A stretch of DNA of 22,972 nucleotides, taken from NCBI GenBank assembly GCA_002390205.1, contig DGOV01000012.1:1-22972 (forward strand). The letters are read 5' to 3'. This DNA comes from Proteobacteria bacterium UBA4457 (lineage in GTDB: Bacteria; Pseudomonadota; Gammaproteobacteria; Ga0077536). Made by a program: the position numbers and the translations under genes. Below are positions 7,912-15,681 of this stretch, piece after piece. The stretch's first letter is position 1, and every line of letters begins with the position of its first letter. The notes below the pieces were generated by a model. The model saw only the letters and a program-made list of their open reading frames with translations, ran no database searches and was not told the DNA's origin.

Positions 7912-8235
7912 ATGAAAAATGGCCTTGGAAATATGTTGAAGCAAGCTGAAAAAATGCAAAGCGAAATGGCTCGAGTACAAGAAGAATTAGCAGGGAGTCG
8001 TGTTGATGGCGAGTCCGGCGGGGGGATGGTAAAAGTGACTATGAATGGCAAGCGAGAAGTTGTGGCCGTAAACATCGAATCTGTAGCAACTACCGAAGAT
8101 AAAGCTATGTTAGAAGATCTTGTTGCAGCAGCTGTCAACGATGCGATACGGAGGGTTGAAGAATTATCGGCCGAGAAGATGGCGCAGATTACCTCAGGTA
8201 TCGAACTTCCTGCTGGCATCAAGCTACCTTTCTAG
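7912..8235 (+). CDS. ybaB: YbaB/EbfC family nucleoid-associated protein
   Basis: This small DNA-binding protein forms homodimers and coats DNA in characterised homologues. At 107 residues it has the family length, with the typical start MKNGLGNMLKQAEKMQSEM, a central Gly-rich turn near GESGGGMVKVTMNGK (about 34-48), and the C-terminal helix ending in GIELPAGIKLPF. It lies between dnaX and recR, the usual place, with 51 bases after dnaX and 13 before recR. GGGAG at 7895-7899 is the likely ribosome binding site, a little far from the ATG. Confidence 0.95.
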   Translation: MKNGLGNMLKQAEKMQSEMARVQEELAGSRVDGESGGGMVKVTMNGKREVVAVNIESVATTEDKAMLEDLVAAAVNDAIRRVEELSAEKMAQITSGIELPAGIKLPF

Positions 8236-8248
8236 TAGAATTTGATCT

Positions 8249-8845
8249 ATGAACTTTTCCCCATTACTTACCGACCTGGTTCAGCGTTTGCAGTATTTGC
8301 CGGGTATCGGGCCAAAGTCAGCGCAAAGAATTGCATTTTATTTGCTGGAACAAAATAGAGATAAAGCTCGAACTCTTGCTAAGGCGATGGAACGGGCAGC
8401 AAATGAAATTGGTAGATGTCTTTCATGCCGCACGTTTAGTGAAGTCGATACATGTGTGATATGCGAGGATATGTCACGAGATCAGTCGCAGATCTGTGTT
8501 GTTGAAAATCCATTAGACATATTGGCTATAGAACAGGCGCCCGGCTATAGAGGTTACTATTTTGTTTTAATGGGTCGCCTGTCCCCACTAGACGGTATTT
8601 CTGCGGAAAGTATCGGTATTCCTTTTTTGGACGCGAGACTCAGCCAAGGTCAAATAAAAGAAATGATAGTCGCAACCGGGACTACGATGGAGGGCGAAGC
8701 GACATCGCACTACCTAAAAGAGCTGGCGAATCGACGAGGGGTATCTGCTACTCGTATTGCTTATGGAGTTCCTGTCGGAGGGGAACTGGAGTTTGTTGAT
8801 AGTTCTACTTTATCAAGAGCTTTAACTAACCGTCAGTCGTTTTGA
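8249..8845 (+). CDS. recR: Recombination mediator protein RecR
   Basis: RecR works with RecO (and RecF) to load RecA onto SSB-coated gapped DNA. The 198-residue protein is full length. It has an N-terminal helix-hairpin-helix (LPGIGPKSAQRIAFYLL, residues 17-33), a zinc finger with Cys57, Cys60, Cys69 and Cys72, and a Toprim domain beginning at the CVVENPLDILAIE stretch. The C-terminal segment includes GVPVGGELEFVDSSTL. No obvious ribosome binding site precedes the ATG, so translation is probably coupled to ybaB 13 bases upstream. It is the last gene of the dnaX-ybaB-recR operon. Confidence 0.96.
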   Translation: MNFSPLLTDLVQRLQYLPGIGPKSAQRIAFYLLEQNRDKARTLAKAMERAANEIGRCLSCRTFSEVDTCVICEDMSRDQSQICVVENPLDILAIEQAPGYRGYYFVLMGRLSPLDGISAESIGIPFLDARLSQGQIKEMIVATGTTMEGEATSHYLKELANRRGVSATRIAYGVPVGGELEFVDSSTLSRALTNRQSF

Positions 8846-8877
8846 ATGATCGCTACATAGCAGATTCGGATGTTAAA

Positions 8878-8906
8878 TTGTTTGCGTAATATGGATTGAA
8901 TACAAT
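8878..8906 (+). promoter_or_regulatory. Putative sigma-70 promoter of orn
   Basis: TTGTTT (8878-8883) and TACAAT (8901-8906) are separated by exactly 17 bases in the only gap between recR and orn. Transcription would start near 8913, giving a short leader before the orn ATG at 8935 with a GGAG ribosome binding site at 8924-8927. A second TACAAT at 8913-8918 lacks a matching -35. Confidence 0.4.
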
Positions 8907-8934
8907 AAGTAATACAATGTGAGCGGAGTAATTA

Positions 8935-9486
8935 ATGGAGTTTTCTGACGGCAATCTTATTTGGATTGATCTTGAAATGACGGGTCTTGAACCGGAGACA
9001 GATTTAATCATTGAAATAGCTACGATAGTTACCAACTTTGATTTAAGCGAACAGGTAGCAGGGCCAGTTTTGGCGATCCATCAGTCCTCGGAAGCGCTCG
9101 CAAGTATGGATGAATGGAACACTAGACAGCACCATTCTTCTGGATTGGTCGAAAGAGTAGTCAATAGTCAGATAAGTGTCAGTGCAGCTGAGTCTGCCAC
9201 ACTTGAGTTCTTGAACGAATATGTGCCTTTAGGCATATCACCAATGTGTGGCAACAGCATAGGTCAGGACCGCAGATTCATTTACAAATATATGCCTTTG
9301 CTAGCAACTTTTTTTCATTACAGAAACATAGATGTTAGTACGCTTAAGGAGCTTGCTGTCCGCTGGTTTCCCGAATTGCCTGTGTTTCAAAAACACAGTG
9401 CACATCTAGCTATGCAAGACGTACAGGACTCAATTAGCGAGTTAAAATATTATCGTGAGCAGCTGCTAAGAGCCCCTCAAAAGTAA
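8935..9486 (+). CDS. orn: Oligoribonuclease
   Basis: Orn is the 3'-5' exoribonuclease that degrades two-nucleotide RNAs left by other nucleases, including pGpG from cyclic-di-GMP breakdown. The 183-residue protein is full length. The DEDDh catalytic set is visible: Asp12 and Glu14 in WIDLEMTG, Asp112 in GNSIGQDRRF, and His157 with Asp162 in HLAMQD (the H-x4-D spacing). The residue before the last Asp is Gln where E. coli has a second Asp, which is not one of the catalytic positions. In many Gammaproteobacteria orn neighbours rsgA, queG and nnr; here it follows recR and lies close to tsaE, so queG and nnr are missing from between them. Confidence 0.96.
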   Translation: MEFSDGNLIWIDLEMTGLEPETDLIIEIATIVTNFDLSEQVAGPVLAIHQSSEALASMDEWNTRQHHSSGLVERVVNSQISVSAAESATLEFLNEYVPLGISPMCGNSIGQDRRFIYKYMPLLATFFHYRNIDVSTLKELAVRWFPELPVFQKHSAHLAMQDVQDSISELKYYREQLLRAPQK

Positions 9487-9497
9487 GAGTGGTGTCT

Positions 9498-9578
9498 ATG
9501 GGTGATAAGTTCATTTGGACAGCAGTCACGGGCTGCGTCGATGGAATTAACAGGCGACTGTCTTTAGGTATTTCGTGA
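9498..9578 (+). CDS. Possible 26-residue small ORF between orn and tsaE
   Basis: An ATG at 9498 opens a frame of 26 codons ending in TGA at 9576-9578, so its stop overlaps the tsaE start (TGATG). The peptide begins MGDKFIWTAVTG and matches nothing I know. A GTG-rich stretch precedes it but there is no clear ribosome binding site. Its only support is the stop/start overlap with tsaE, which would make it a coupling leader. It could equally be chance in an 88-base gap. Confidence 0.15.
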   Translation: MGDKFIWTAVTGCVDGINRRLSLGIS

Positions 9579-10060
9579 TGAAAAGCGATTTGAAAAAACC
9601 AACTGTGAAGATTATCGCCAGCGAGGCCGAAATGGAAATGCTCGGCGCTCAAATAGCGCGTGCTGCAGGCAGTTCTTGTGTCTTTTATTTAGATGGTCCT
9701 TTGGGGGCTGGGAAAACGGTCTTAGCTAGAGGCTATATCCGTGAGCTAGGTTTCATCGGCCCTGTTAAAAGCCCCACGTTCACTCTTGTTGAACCTTATG
9801 ATGTGGGGGGCGTGGTACTTAACCACTTTGACTTGTACCGCTTAAATGATCCGTGTGAATTAGAATTTATAGGTATAGACGACTATTTCTCTGGCGAGGC
9901 TAATATAATAGTTGAATGGGCCGAGAAAGGGGGAGAGTTTTTACCGACGCCTGATTTATATATTTCGCTTGATTACAGTTCGCAGTTGGATTCTAGGGAA
10001 GTTGGTTTGGTTAGTGCAACTAAGTTTGGCGACGAAATCTTGCTTAAGATGGGCAGCTGA
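9578..10060 (+). CDS. tsaE: tRNA threonylcarbamoyladenosine biosynthesis ATPase TsaE
   Basis: TsaE (YjeE) is the ATPase that works with TsaB and TsaD to make N6-threonylcarbamoyladenosine at position 37 of ANN-decoding tRNAs. The protein of 160 residues has Walker A GPLGAGKT near residues 40-47 and the family stretches KSPTFTLVEPY and HFDLYRL. The C-terminal IVEWAEKGGEFLP contains the conserved EWAE/P segment. Two adjacent start codons exist, GTG at 9575 and ATG at 9578; I chose the ATG, which overlaps the preceding small frame's stop. It is followed after six bases by the amidase gene, the usual tsaE-amiB pair. Confidence 0.95.
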   Translation: MKSDLKKPTVKIIASEAEMEMLGAQIARAAGSSCVFYLDGPLGAGKTVLARGYIRELGFIGPVKSPTFTLVEPYDVGGVVLNHFDLYRLNDPCELEFIGIDDYFSGEANIIVEWAEKGGEFLPTPDLYISLDYSSQLDSREVGLVSATKFGDEILLKMGS

Positions 10061-10066
10061 TAGGTA

Positions 10067-11563
10067 ATGACTTTGGACGCAAAAAAAACAGACCTGCTTT
10101 TCCCTTTTTCTCTTTTCTTTTTGTTGAAGACAGTCACCGCACTTTGTCTGATTCTATTCTTTGGTGATGGCTTTGCCGGAGTTAATGCTATTCGGATGTC
10201 GAATCAGTTTGATACCGCACGAGTCGTTTTTGATATGGCGCAGAACAGTAATTACACGGTGAGTCAATTAAATAATCCAGCACGGATAGTCGTAGATTTC
10301 AGCCATAAGAGCTCCGGAAAGCCATATAACTTAGACATAAAAAAGAATTCTTTTATAAGAGGGTTTCGACATGGTTTGCGGGGACTAAAAAGCGAGCGGT
10401 TTGTCTTTGAAGTGAGGGGACAGTCGAAGATATCATCTACTTTATTACAGCCTACTACTGAAATTGGCTATCGTCTTGTAGTTGATATTCTTCCGTTGGA
10501 AGTCTTGTCAGTGGCTAAAGAACCTGCCGAAGGAGGAATAGTAAGTACGCCTAATAAAAAGAGAAGGATTGTGGTGGCGATTGACGCTGGACACGGCGGT
10601 AGGGACGTAGGTGCGATTGGCGCGGCGGGGACATATGAAAAAGACATCAACCTAGCTGTTGCCGAGCAGTTAGCGTCTTTTGTGAATGCGAATTCTGGTA
10701 TGGATGCGATACTCACTCGCCGCGGAGACTCTTATGTCAAGCTCCGTAGACGACTTGCCATAGCTCGGAATCACAAAGCAGACGTATTTGTCTCTATCCA
10801 TGCCGATGCATTTAGAGATCCTCGCGTCAAAGGGTCATCTGTTTATATTTTATCTAGCAGTGGGGCTAGTGGCGAAGCAGCTCGCTGGTTGGCTGATAAA
10901 GCCAACAAAGAGCAATTGGTTGGTGGGATATCTTTAGATAACAAAGATAGTTTGCTCAGTAGCGTTTTGATCGATCTATCACAGGCAGCTTCCATAGAAG
11001 CGAGCACTTTGTTAGGGAGAGCGGTACTGGAGGAACTTAAAAAAATAGGGCCCTTGCACAAGAAAACAGTCCAAAAAGCGGGATTTGTTGTTTTGAAATC
11101 ACCGGACATTCCTTCTGTTTTAATCGAGATGGCTTTTATTTCTAATCCATCAGAAGAGAAGCGTTTGACTAACGCAGGATACCAAAAAAAATTAGCCTTG
11201 GCAGTCTATGAAGGGATATTAAAGTACTCTATCGGAGAGAGCTCTGAGAAATCTGGGATGGTCTTTCGAACGCATAAAGTAGTTCGTGGGGATAATTTGT
11301 CTGAACTGGGCGCGCGCTACTCGGTCTCCATCGAGGACCTGAAAAAAATGAATAATTTAGACAGTAATCTTTTGTTTGTAGGTGATACTCTTAAAATACC
11401 GGCTTTAGGCGGAAGAAGCTTTCGGGAGCACCGCATTATAAGTGGTGATACCTTGTCTGACTTGGGTGTGCGTTATGGTGTCAGTGTTGCCAGCCTAAAG
11501 AGGTTTAATGGACTTCGCACTGGAAAAGTCTATGTGGGAGATATAATTAGAGTTCCATGGTAG
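10067..11563 (+). CDS. amiB: N-acetylmuramoyl-L-alanine amidase with AMIN and two LysM domains
   Basis: This periplasmic zinc amidase cuts the amide bond between muramic acid and the peptide stem during daughter-cell separation. The 498 residues read in order as follows. A hydrophobic export signal covers about 10-37. An AMIN septum-targeting domain covers about 40-145. An Amidase_3 catalytic domain covers about 167-388, with His176 (DAGHGG), Glu191, His245 (SIHADA) and Glu354 (LIEMAF) as zinc and catalytic residues. Two LysM peptidoglycan-binding repeats follow at 403-446 and 455-498. A helical insert near 268-312 matches the inhibitory helix region of AmiB/AmiC that EnvC or NlpD relieve. 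The LysM tail and place before mutL support amiB over amiC. The ATG lies six bases after tsaE, and a run of eight A sits at codons 5-8. Confidence 0.93.
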   Translation: MTLDAKKTDLLFPFSLFFLLKTVTALCLILFFGDGFAGVNAIRMSNQFDTARVVFDMAQNSNYTVSQLNNPARIVVDFSHKSSGKPYNLDIKKNSFIRGFRHGLRGLKSERFVFEVRGQSKISSTLLQPTTEIGYRLVVDILPLEVLSVAKEPAEGGIVSTPNKKRRIVVAIDAGHGGRDVGAIGAAGTYEKDINLAVAEQLASFVNANSGMDAILTRRGDSYVKLRRRLAIARNHKADVFVSIHADAFRDPRVKGSSVYILSSSGASGEAARWLADKANKEQLVGGISLDNKDSLLSSVLIDLSQAASIEASTLLGRAVLEELKKIGPLHKKTVQKAGFVVLKSPDIPSVLIEMAFISNPSEEKRLTNAGYQKKLALAVYEGILKYSIGESSEKSGMVFRTHKVVRGDNLSELGARYSVSIEDLKKMNNLDSNLLFVGDTLKIPALGGRSFREHRIISGDTLSDLGVRYGVSVASLKRFNGLRTGKVYVGDIIRVPW

Positions 11564-11593
11564 AAGCAGCCAGATACCGTCTTTGGAGTTCAC

Positions 11594-13240
11594 ATGAGTT
11601 TGATTGAGCCGTTTCGTCAAGCTATCAATCCGTTGTCTGACTTATTGATCAACCAAATTGCAGCAGGAGAAGTTATAGACGGCCCTAGTGCGGTGGTGAA
11701 AGAGTTGGTTGAAAATAGCCTGGATGCAGGTTGCACGGCTATCGTGATTTCTCTTACGACTGGGGGTCTTGACGAGATTGTTGTGAGTGACGATGGGCGA
11801 GGTATTTTATCAAAGTACCTTCTGGCTGCTATCAAGCGGCACTCGACGAGTAAAATATTAACAGTCGAGCATTTGCAACATGTGTCCTCATTAGGGTTTC
11901 GAGGCGAGGCGCTAGCAAGTATTTGTTCGGTTGCTGACGTTGTAATCTGCAGTTGGCATGCCGAAGAAATGCATGCTTGGTCTCTGGCTGTCAAAGCAGG
12001 TGGTAAGCCAATAGGGCCTCAACCTGCCGAAGGTAATTGGGGTACGCGGATCTCGGTTTCAAGTTTGTTTTACAACATTCCCGCTCGGAAAAGGTTTTTG
12101 AAACAGGCGAGAAGTGAATACCTTAAGATTAAATCTTTAGTAAGACAATTCGCTTTTGCATTTCCTTCAGTGTCCTTTTCTTTAAAAGATCCTTCCTTTA
12201 AAGGCTTGGATTTCATGGCAGCGAAAATTCCTGAGCGTCATAATCGATGGGACAGATTGTTTGGTAAGCGTTTCCAGGATGATGCGTTGATAATCGAGTC
12301 AGAGCGCTCTCAGGTTAAGATAGTAGGATGGATTGGGGGGGCTGAACTAGCCCTCAGCAACACTGATAACCAGTTTTTATCTATCAACAATCGTATCGTC
12401 AACGACAAATCTATCTCTCATGCAATCAGGATGAGCTTTGTTAATACAATTCCTCCAGGTCGCTTTCCTGCTTATGGCCTTGCTCTATCAGTGCCTTTCG
12501 ATTCTATAGATGTCAATGTTCATCCGCGAAAACTTGAGGTGAGGATAAAAAATATCCGCGAGTTACATGACATTATCTATTCGGAAGTTAACGGAGCGCT
12601 TTTTGGACACTCTGATGGCCTATCGGAAGATTTAGCCAATATGACTATCAGCTATCCCGCTGTGGTGAGGGAAAGTCAACCATCTATCAGGAAGCCTATC
12701 GCCTACAATGACTCTGGGAGACCGACATTTGTTGTTGGGAATCAGTTTTTTATTCTTATTGGTGAAGAAGCAGTAAGAGCGATAGACTTAAAGCTAGCTT
12801 GGAAAACTGTGTTACAGCGCCGATTGGGCTCTCCCAATAACATTAATAGCAAACCTTTGTTGTTGCCTCAGAGGCTTGAGACATCAGAAGCAAGGACCTT
12901 ACTGACTGTAAAGAGCGGAATGGAAAAAATTGGTTTTCATTTCTCCGACTTAGGCATAGCGGGAGAGGTGTTACGCAGAGTACCAGTAGTATGCCCGTCA
13001 TTCTCGGCTGAAAAATTTTTGTCTACCCTATGTACGCTGCCTCTCCGTGAGGATGAACTTATAGAAAGTATTTCAAGTGCTATAAGCGCAGCGATTGATT
13101 ATGGGACGTTTGATAAACCAAACCTGGCAATTTTCGAAGAGCTTGTTTTGTCAGCGAGCTCCCTATCTTACGACTGGACCGGCTGGATGTTTGATTTAGA
13201 TGCAACTGCGCTCAAGAGGGCCGATAAAAGTGGCCTGTGA
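11594..13240 (+). CDS. mutL: DNA mismatch repair protein MutL (endonuclease-motif-free type)
   Basis: MutL is the GHKL ATPase that links MutS mismatch recognition to strand incision and unwinding. The N-terminal ATPase is complete: NQIAAGEV near 20-27, Glu37 and Asn41 in VVKELVENSLDAG, SDDGRGI, HSTSKI and GFRGEALASI. The C-terminal dimerisation domain begins near FFILIGEEAVRAIDLKLAWK. There the DQHAxxERxxYE endonuclease motif of Pseudomonas- and Bacillus-type MutL is replaced by DLKLAWKT, as in E. coli, so this MutL probably does not cut DNA itself. At 548 residues it is shorter than E. coli MutL (615), mainly in the linker. GGAG at 11584-11587 serves the ATG. Its 3' end overlaps miaA by 11 bases. 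Confidence 0.95.
   Translation: MSLIEPFRQAINPLSDLLINQIAAGEVIDGPSAVVKELVENSLDAGCTAIVISLTTGGLDEIVVSDDGRGILSKYLLAAIKRHSTSKILTVEHLQHVSSLGFRGEALASICSVADVVICSWHAEEMHAWSLAVKAGGKPIGPQPAEGNWGTRISVSSLFYNIPARKRFLKQARSEYLKIKSLVRQFAFAFPSVSFSLKDPSFKGLDFMAAKIPERHNRWDRLFGKRFQDDALIIESERSQVKIVGWIGGAELALSNTDNQFLSINNRIVNDKSISHAIRMSFVNTIPPGRFPAYGLALSVPFDSIDVNVHPRKLEVRIKNIRELHDIIYSEVNGALFGHSDGLSEDLANMTISYPAVVRESQPSIRKPIAYNDSGRPTFVVGNQFFILIGEEAVRAIDLKLAWKTVLQRRLGSPNNINSKPLLLPQRLETSEARTLLTVKSGMEKIGFHFSDLGIAGEVLRRVPVVCPSFSAEKFLSTLCTLPLREDELIESISSAISAAIDYGTFDKPNLAIFEELVLSASSLSYDWTGWMFDLDATALKRADKSGL
13214..13220 (+). promoter_or_regulatory. Ribosome binding site fixing the miaA start
   Basis: AAGAGGG inside the last codons of mutL lies nine bases before GTG at 13230. 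No comparable site precedes the in-frame ATG at 13200, so this motif favours the GTG start, which gives a protein of family length. Confidence 0.55.
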
Positions 13241-14183
13241 TATCGGGTACGAAGGGCCTTTAGTTTTTGTTATGGGGCCAACTGGGGTGGGGAAAAGTAA
13301 TTTCGCCAGTAGGCTGTCTGATTTTTTCCCTCTTGAAGTTATTAACGTTGACTCGACTTCTGTATATAAGGGTTTAAATATAGGCTCAGGAAAACCAAAT
13401 AAAAAAATTCTTACAGCGACTCCGCATCACTTACTTAGTTTTTGCGATCTAAGCGATACTTATTCTGCTGCTAGGTTTCGATCTGATGCCATCAAAGCAA
13501 TCTCAGAAATACGGGCCAAAGGCAAAGTTCCTGTTTTAGTTGGAGGAACCGGAATGTATTTTCGTATGCTTGAGAGAGGTATGGCACCGCTTCCCAGAGC
13601 GAACGCAGAAATTCGAAGAAATCTACAATCGCTGTTGAAGAGGAATGGAGTAGAGCACCTTCATTCTATTTTAAGTAAGTTAGATCCTCTATCTGCTGAG
13701 CGAATAAATCCAAACGACCCTCAGAGAATTATCAGAGCGATTGAGATATGCAGAGTTTCCGGCACCAAGATGTCGCTCCTTATACAAGTCTCTCAGGAAC
13801 CTCTAAGTATGCCGCCCGTTAAGCTTGTTCTCACTTTACGAGAAAGAGCGAAAATACACGAGCGAGTTTCATTGAGGTTCCTGTTGATGTTGGAACAAGG
13901 GTTTATTAACGAAGTGAGCGAACTTCGTCGCTCTAATAAGATGTTTCGGGATTATTCTGCTCTCTACAGTGTAGGATACAAACAAGTAGGAGAATTTTTA
14001 GATGGGCAAATTAGCCATCAAGAAATGATTGAAAAAGCTATTATCGCGACGCGTCAGCTTGCTAAGCGTCAGTTGACGTGGCTGAATCGAGAAGATCGGT
14101 CGGTTTGGTATGAGTGGTCGCAGCCAGATAAAAACATTAAGAGTGTGCTCAAATATCTAGCTGAGCGAAGTGTAATCGCTTGA
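13230..14183 (+). CDS. miaA: tRNA dimethylallyltransferase MiaA
   Basis: MiaA transfers the dimethylallyl group to N6 of adenosine 37 in tRNAs reading codons that begin with U. From the GTG start at 13230 the protein has 317 residues, against 316 in E. coli; the upstream ATG at 13200 would add ten residues inside mutL. The P-loop GPTGVGKS lies at about 16-23, followed by the family motifs NVDSTSVYKGLNIGSGKP, VGGTGMYFRML, and NPNDPQRIIRAIEI. The C-terminal half has the YSVGYKQVGEFL and TRQLAKRQLTWL segments. It overlaps mutL by 11 bases, the usual mutL-miaA arrangement. The expected next gene, hfq, is missing: hflX begins only 74 bases later. Confidence 0.95.
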   Translation: MACDIGYEGPLVFVMGPTGVGKSNFASRLSDFFPLEVINVDSTSVYKGLNIGSGKPNKKILTATPHHLLSFCDLSDTYSAARFRSDAIKAISEIRAKGKVPVLVGGTGMYFRMLERGMAPLPRANAEIRRNLQSLLKRNGVEHLHSILSKLDPLSAERINPNDPQRIIRAIEICRVSGTKMSLLIQVSQEPLSMPPVKLVLTLRERAKIHERVSLRFLLMLEQGFINEVSELRRSNKMFRDYSALYSVGYKQVGEFLDGQISHQEMIEKAIIATRQLAKRQLTWLNREDRSVWYEWSQPDKNIKSVLKYLAERSVIA

Positions 14184-14196
14184 ACGGTATTTCGAT

Positions 14197-14218
14197 TTTA
14201 TCAATGAGTTTTGATAAA
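14197..14218 (+). repeat. AT-rich inverted repeat between miaA and hflX
   Basis: TTTATCAA (14197-14204) and TTGATAAA (14211-14218) form a perfect 8-bp inverted repeat around a 6-base loop, shortly after the miaA stop. It has no GC core and no following T run, so it is a poor intrinsic terminator; it could be a protein-binding site or chance in AT-rich DNA. It sits exactly where hfq would normally begin. Confidence 0.35.
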
Positions 14219-14257
14219 TATTTCAAAGGCATCCAGTTAAGGTAATTGTTAATTTAA

Positions 14258-15568
14258 ATGTCAGCAGCAGAAGAAAGCGCATTGTTACTTAATATTCAAT
14301 TGTCGGCGGAATCGTCGGCGGACACTAGCGAGCTATCTGAATTGGTGGTGGCCGCGGGACTAATAGTAGTCGGTGAGATTTTGTCTAAGCGTACAGCTCC
14401 AGATTCAAAATTCTACGTTGGTAAAGGGAAGGCTGAGGAAGTCGCTCTTTTTGTGAAAGAGAATGACGTTCAACTAGTTATTTGCAGTAAGGATCTGTCT
14501 CCAGTGCAACAGCGTAATCTTGAGAAGCTTGTTTGTTGCACCGTTATCGATAGAACTGGGTTGATCTTAGATATTTTCGCGCAACGGGCCAGATCTTTTG
14601 AGGGAAAACTGCAGGTGGAGTTGGCACAACTGGAACACTTGTCAAGCCGGTTGGTGCGTGGTTGGTCCCATCTGGAGCGTCAAAAGGGCGGAATTGGTTT
14701 GCGTGGGCCAGGAGAAACACAGTTAGAGACTGACAGGAGATTGATAGGTGGTAGGATAAAACAAATTAAGTCACGCTTAAATAAAGTTAAAAAACAGCGT
14801 TTCCAGAATGGTCAATCACGTAAAAAAGCGTTACTTTCCACAGTAGCTTTAGTTGGTTATACAAATGCCGGTAAATCAACTCTTTTTAACAAGTTAACTG
14901 GTAATAGTGTGTATTGCGCAGACCAATTGTTTGCGACGTTAGACACGACGATTGGAGCATTAGTAATTAACGGTGAAAATCCTATATTACTTAGCGATAC
15001 TGTTGGCTTCGTTAAAAGCTTGCCGCATAATCTCGTAGAGGCTTTTGCCGCCACGCTAGACGAAACACGCGAAGCAAAACTCCTTCTTCACATCATAGAT
15101 GCAAGCGATCCGGCTAGAACAGAACGTATTGAACAGGTTAACGACGTTCTGCAAAGCATTGGCGCATCCGAAGTGCCTGTGATTGAGGTGTATAACAAAA
15201 TCGATAAAGTTTCTGATTGTGTGCCGCACGTAGACTATAAAAGCGATCTAAAAGTGCAGAGGGTTTGGATCTCCGCAGAACGGGAGATCGGGCTCGACCT
15301 ATTGCTGGATGCAATTTCCGAACAGGTTAATGACGAGAAAGTCGTCGAGAGAGTAACAATAAAGTGGGAGAGTGGCGGTAAATTAAGAGCGATGCTTTAT
15401 GAGTGGGGCGCTGTGACCAATGAGACGTTGGACTTAGAAGGGGAGTGGGTTTTAGAAATTGTGTTATCAAAAACTAGATGGCAAATTTTTACTAGTAACG
15501 AGGACTATAGCGATTGTGTTTCGGTAGAAGGAAGAAATTCATCGAATTCGCATCCGGCGTTCTATTAA
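14258..15568 (+). CDS. hflX: Ribosome-associated GTPase HflX
   Basis: HflX is a GTPase that binds the 50S subunit and splits stalled or stress-inactivated ribosomes. The 436-residue protein (E. coli 426) has the N-terminal HflX domain with KFYVGKGKAEE near 51-61 and IDRTGLILDIFAQRARSFEG near 97-116. The family signature GLRGPGETQLETDRR is at 147-161, followed by a basic coiled linker. The G domain has G1 GYTNAGKS (200-207), G3 DTVG (247-250) and G4 NKID. The C-terminal tail is short and Ser/Asn-rich at its end. No convincing ribosome binding site lies close to the ATG; AAGG sits about 15 bases upstream. In E. coli hflX is cotranscribed with hfq, which is absent here. Confidence 0.95.
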   Translation: MSAAEESALLLNIQLSAESSADTSELSELVVAAGLIVVGEILSKRTAPDSKFYVGKGKAEEVALFVKENDVQLVICSKDLSPVQQRNLEKLVCCTVIDRTGLILDIFAQRARSFEGKLQVELAQLEHLSSRLVRGWSHLERQKGGIGLRGPGETQLETDRRLIGGRIKQIKSRLNKVKKQRFQNGQSRKKALLSTVALVGYTNAGKSTLFNKLTGNSVYCADQLFATLDTTIGALVINGENPILLSDTVGFVKSLPHNLVEAFAATLDETREAKLLLHIIDASDPARTERIEQVNDVLQSIGASEVPVIEVYNKIDKVSDCVPHVDYKSDLKVQRVWISAEREIGLDLLLDAISEQVNDEKVVERVTIKWESGGKLRAMLYEWGAVTNETLDLEGEWVLEIVLSKTRWQIFTSNEDYSDCVSVEGRNSSNSHPAFY

Positions 15569-15599
15569 TCACACTTCAACATTGATTTTGGTGCTATTA

Positions 15600-15653
15600 T
15601 TGATTGAACAAGCGATTGCAGGCTATTACAATCTTAAAGCCTGTTAATGTAAT
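15600..15653 (+). promoter_or_regulatory. Candidate hflK promoter with overlapping inverted repeats
   Basis: The 113-base gap between hflX and hflK holds TTGATT (15600-15605) and TATTAC (15624-15629), an 18-base spaced, modest sigma-70-like pair. Two inverted repeats interlock over it: CAGGCT (15619-15624) with AGCCTG (15638-15643), and ATTACA (15625-15630) with TGTAAT (15648-15653). They cannot fold together, so they may be alternative RNA structures or operator half-sites. Function is inference. Confidence 0.25.
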
Positions 15654-15681
15654 CACTTAACTTAAAGAGAGTTTGATAAGT

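Noticed and set aside
9021..9486. Orn with a missing catalytic Asp (AMQD instead of AMDD)
   Set aside because: The DEDDh pattern needs His followed by Asp after four residues; His157 and Asp162 keep this spacing, so only a non-catalytic Asp differs.
10081..10088. Run of eight A at the start of amiB as a phase-variation switch
   Set aside because: A single short A run in an essential-type cell-wall gene, in AT-leaning sequence, is not enough; phase switching of this amidase has no precedent I know of.
13200..13229. ATG at 13200 as the miaA start
   Set aside because: It would add ten residues lying within mutL and has no ribosome binding site, while GTG at 13230 has AAGAGGG at the right distance and gives the family length.
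15673..15681. TTG at 15673 as the hflK start
   Set aside because: ATG at 15682 opens the expected MSWND-type N-terminus and has a suitably spaced AAAGAGAG.
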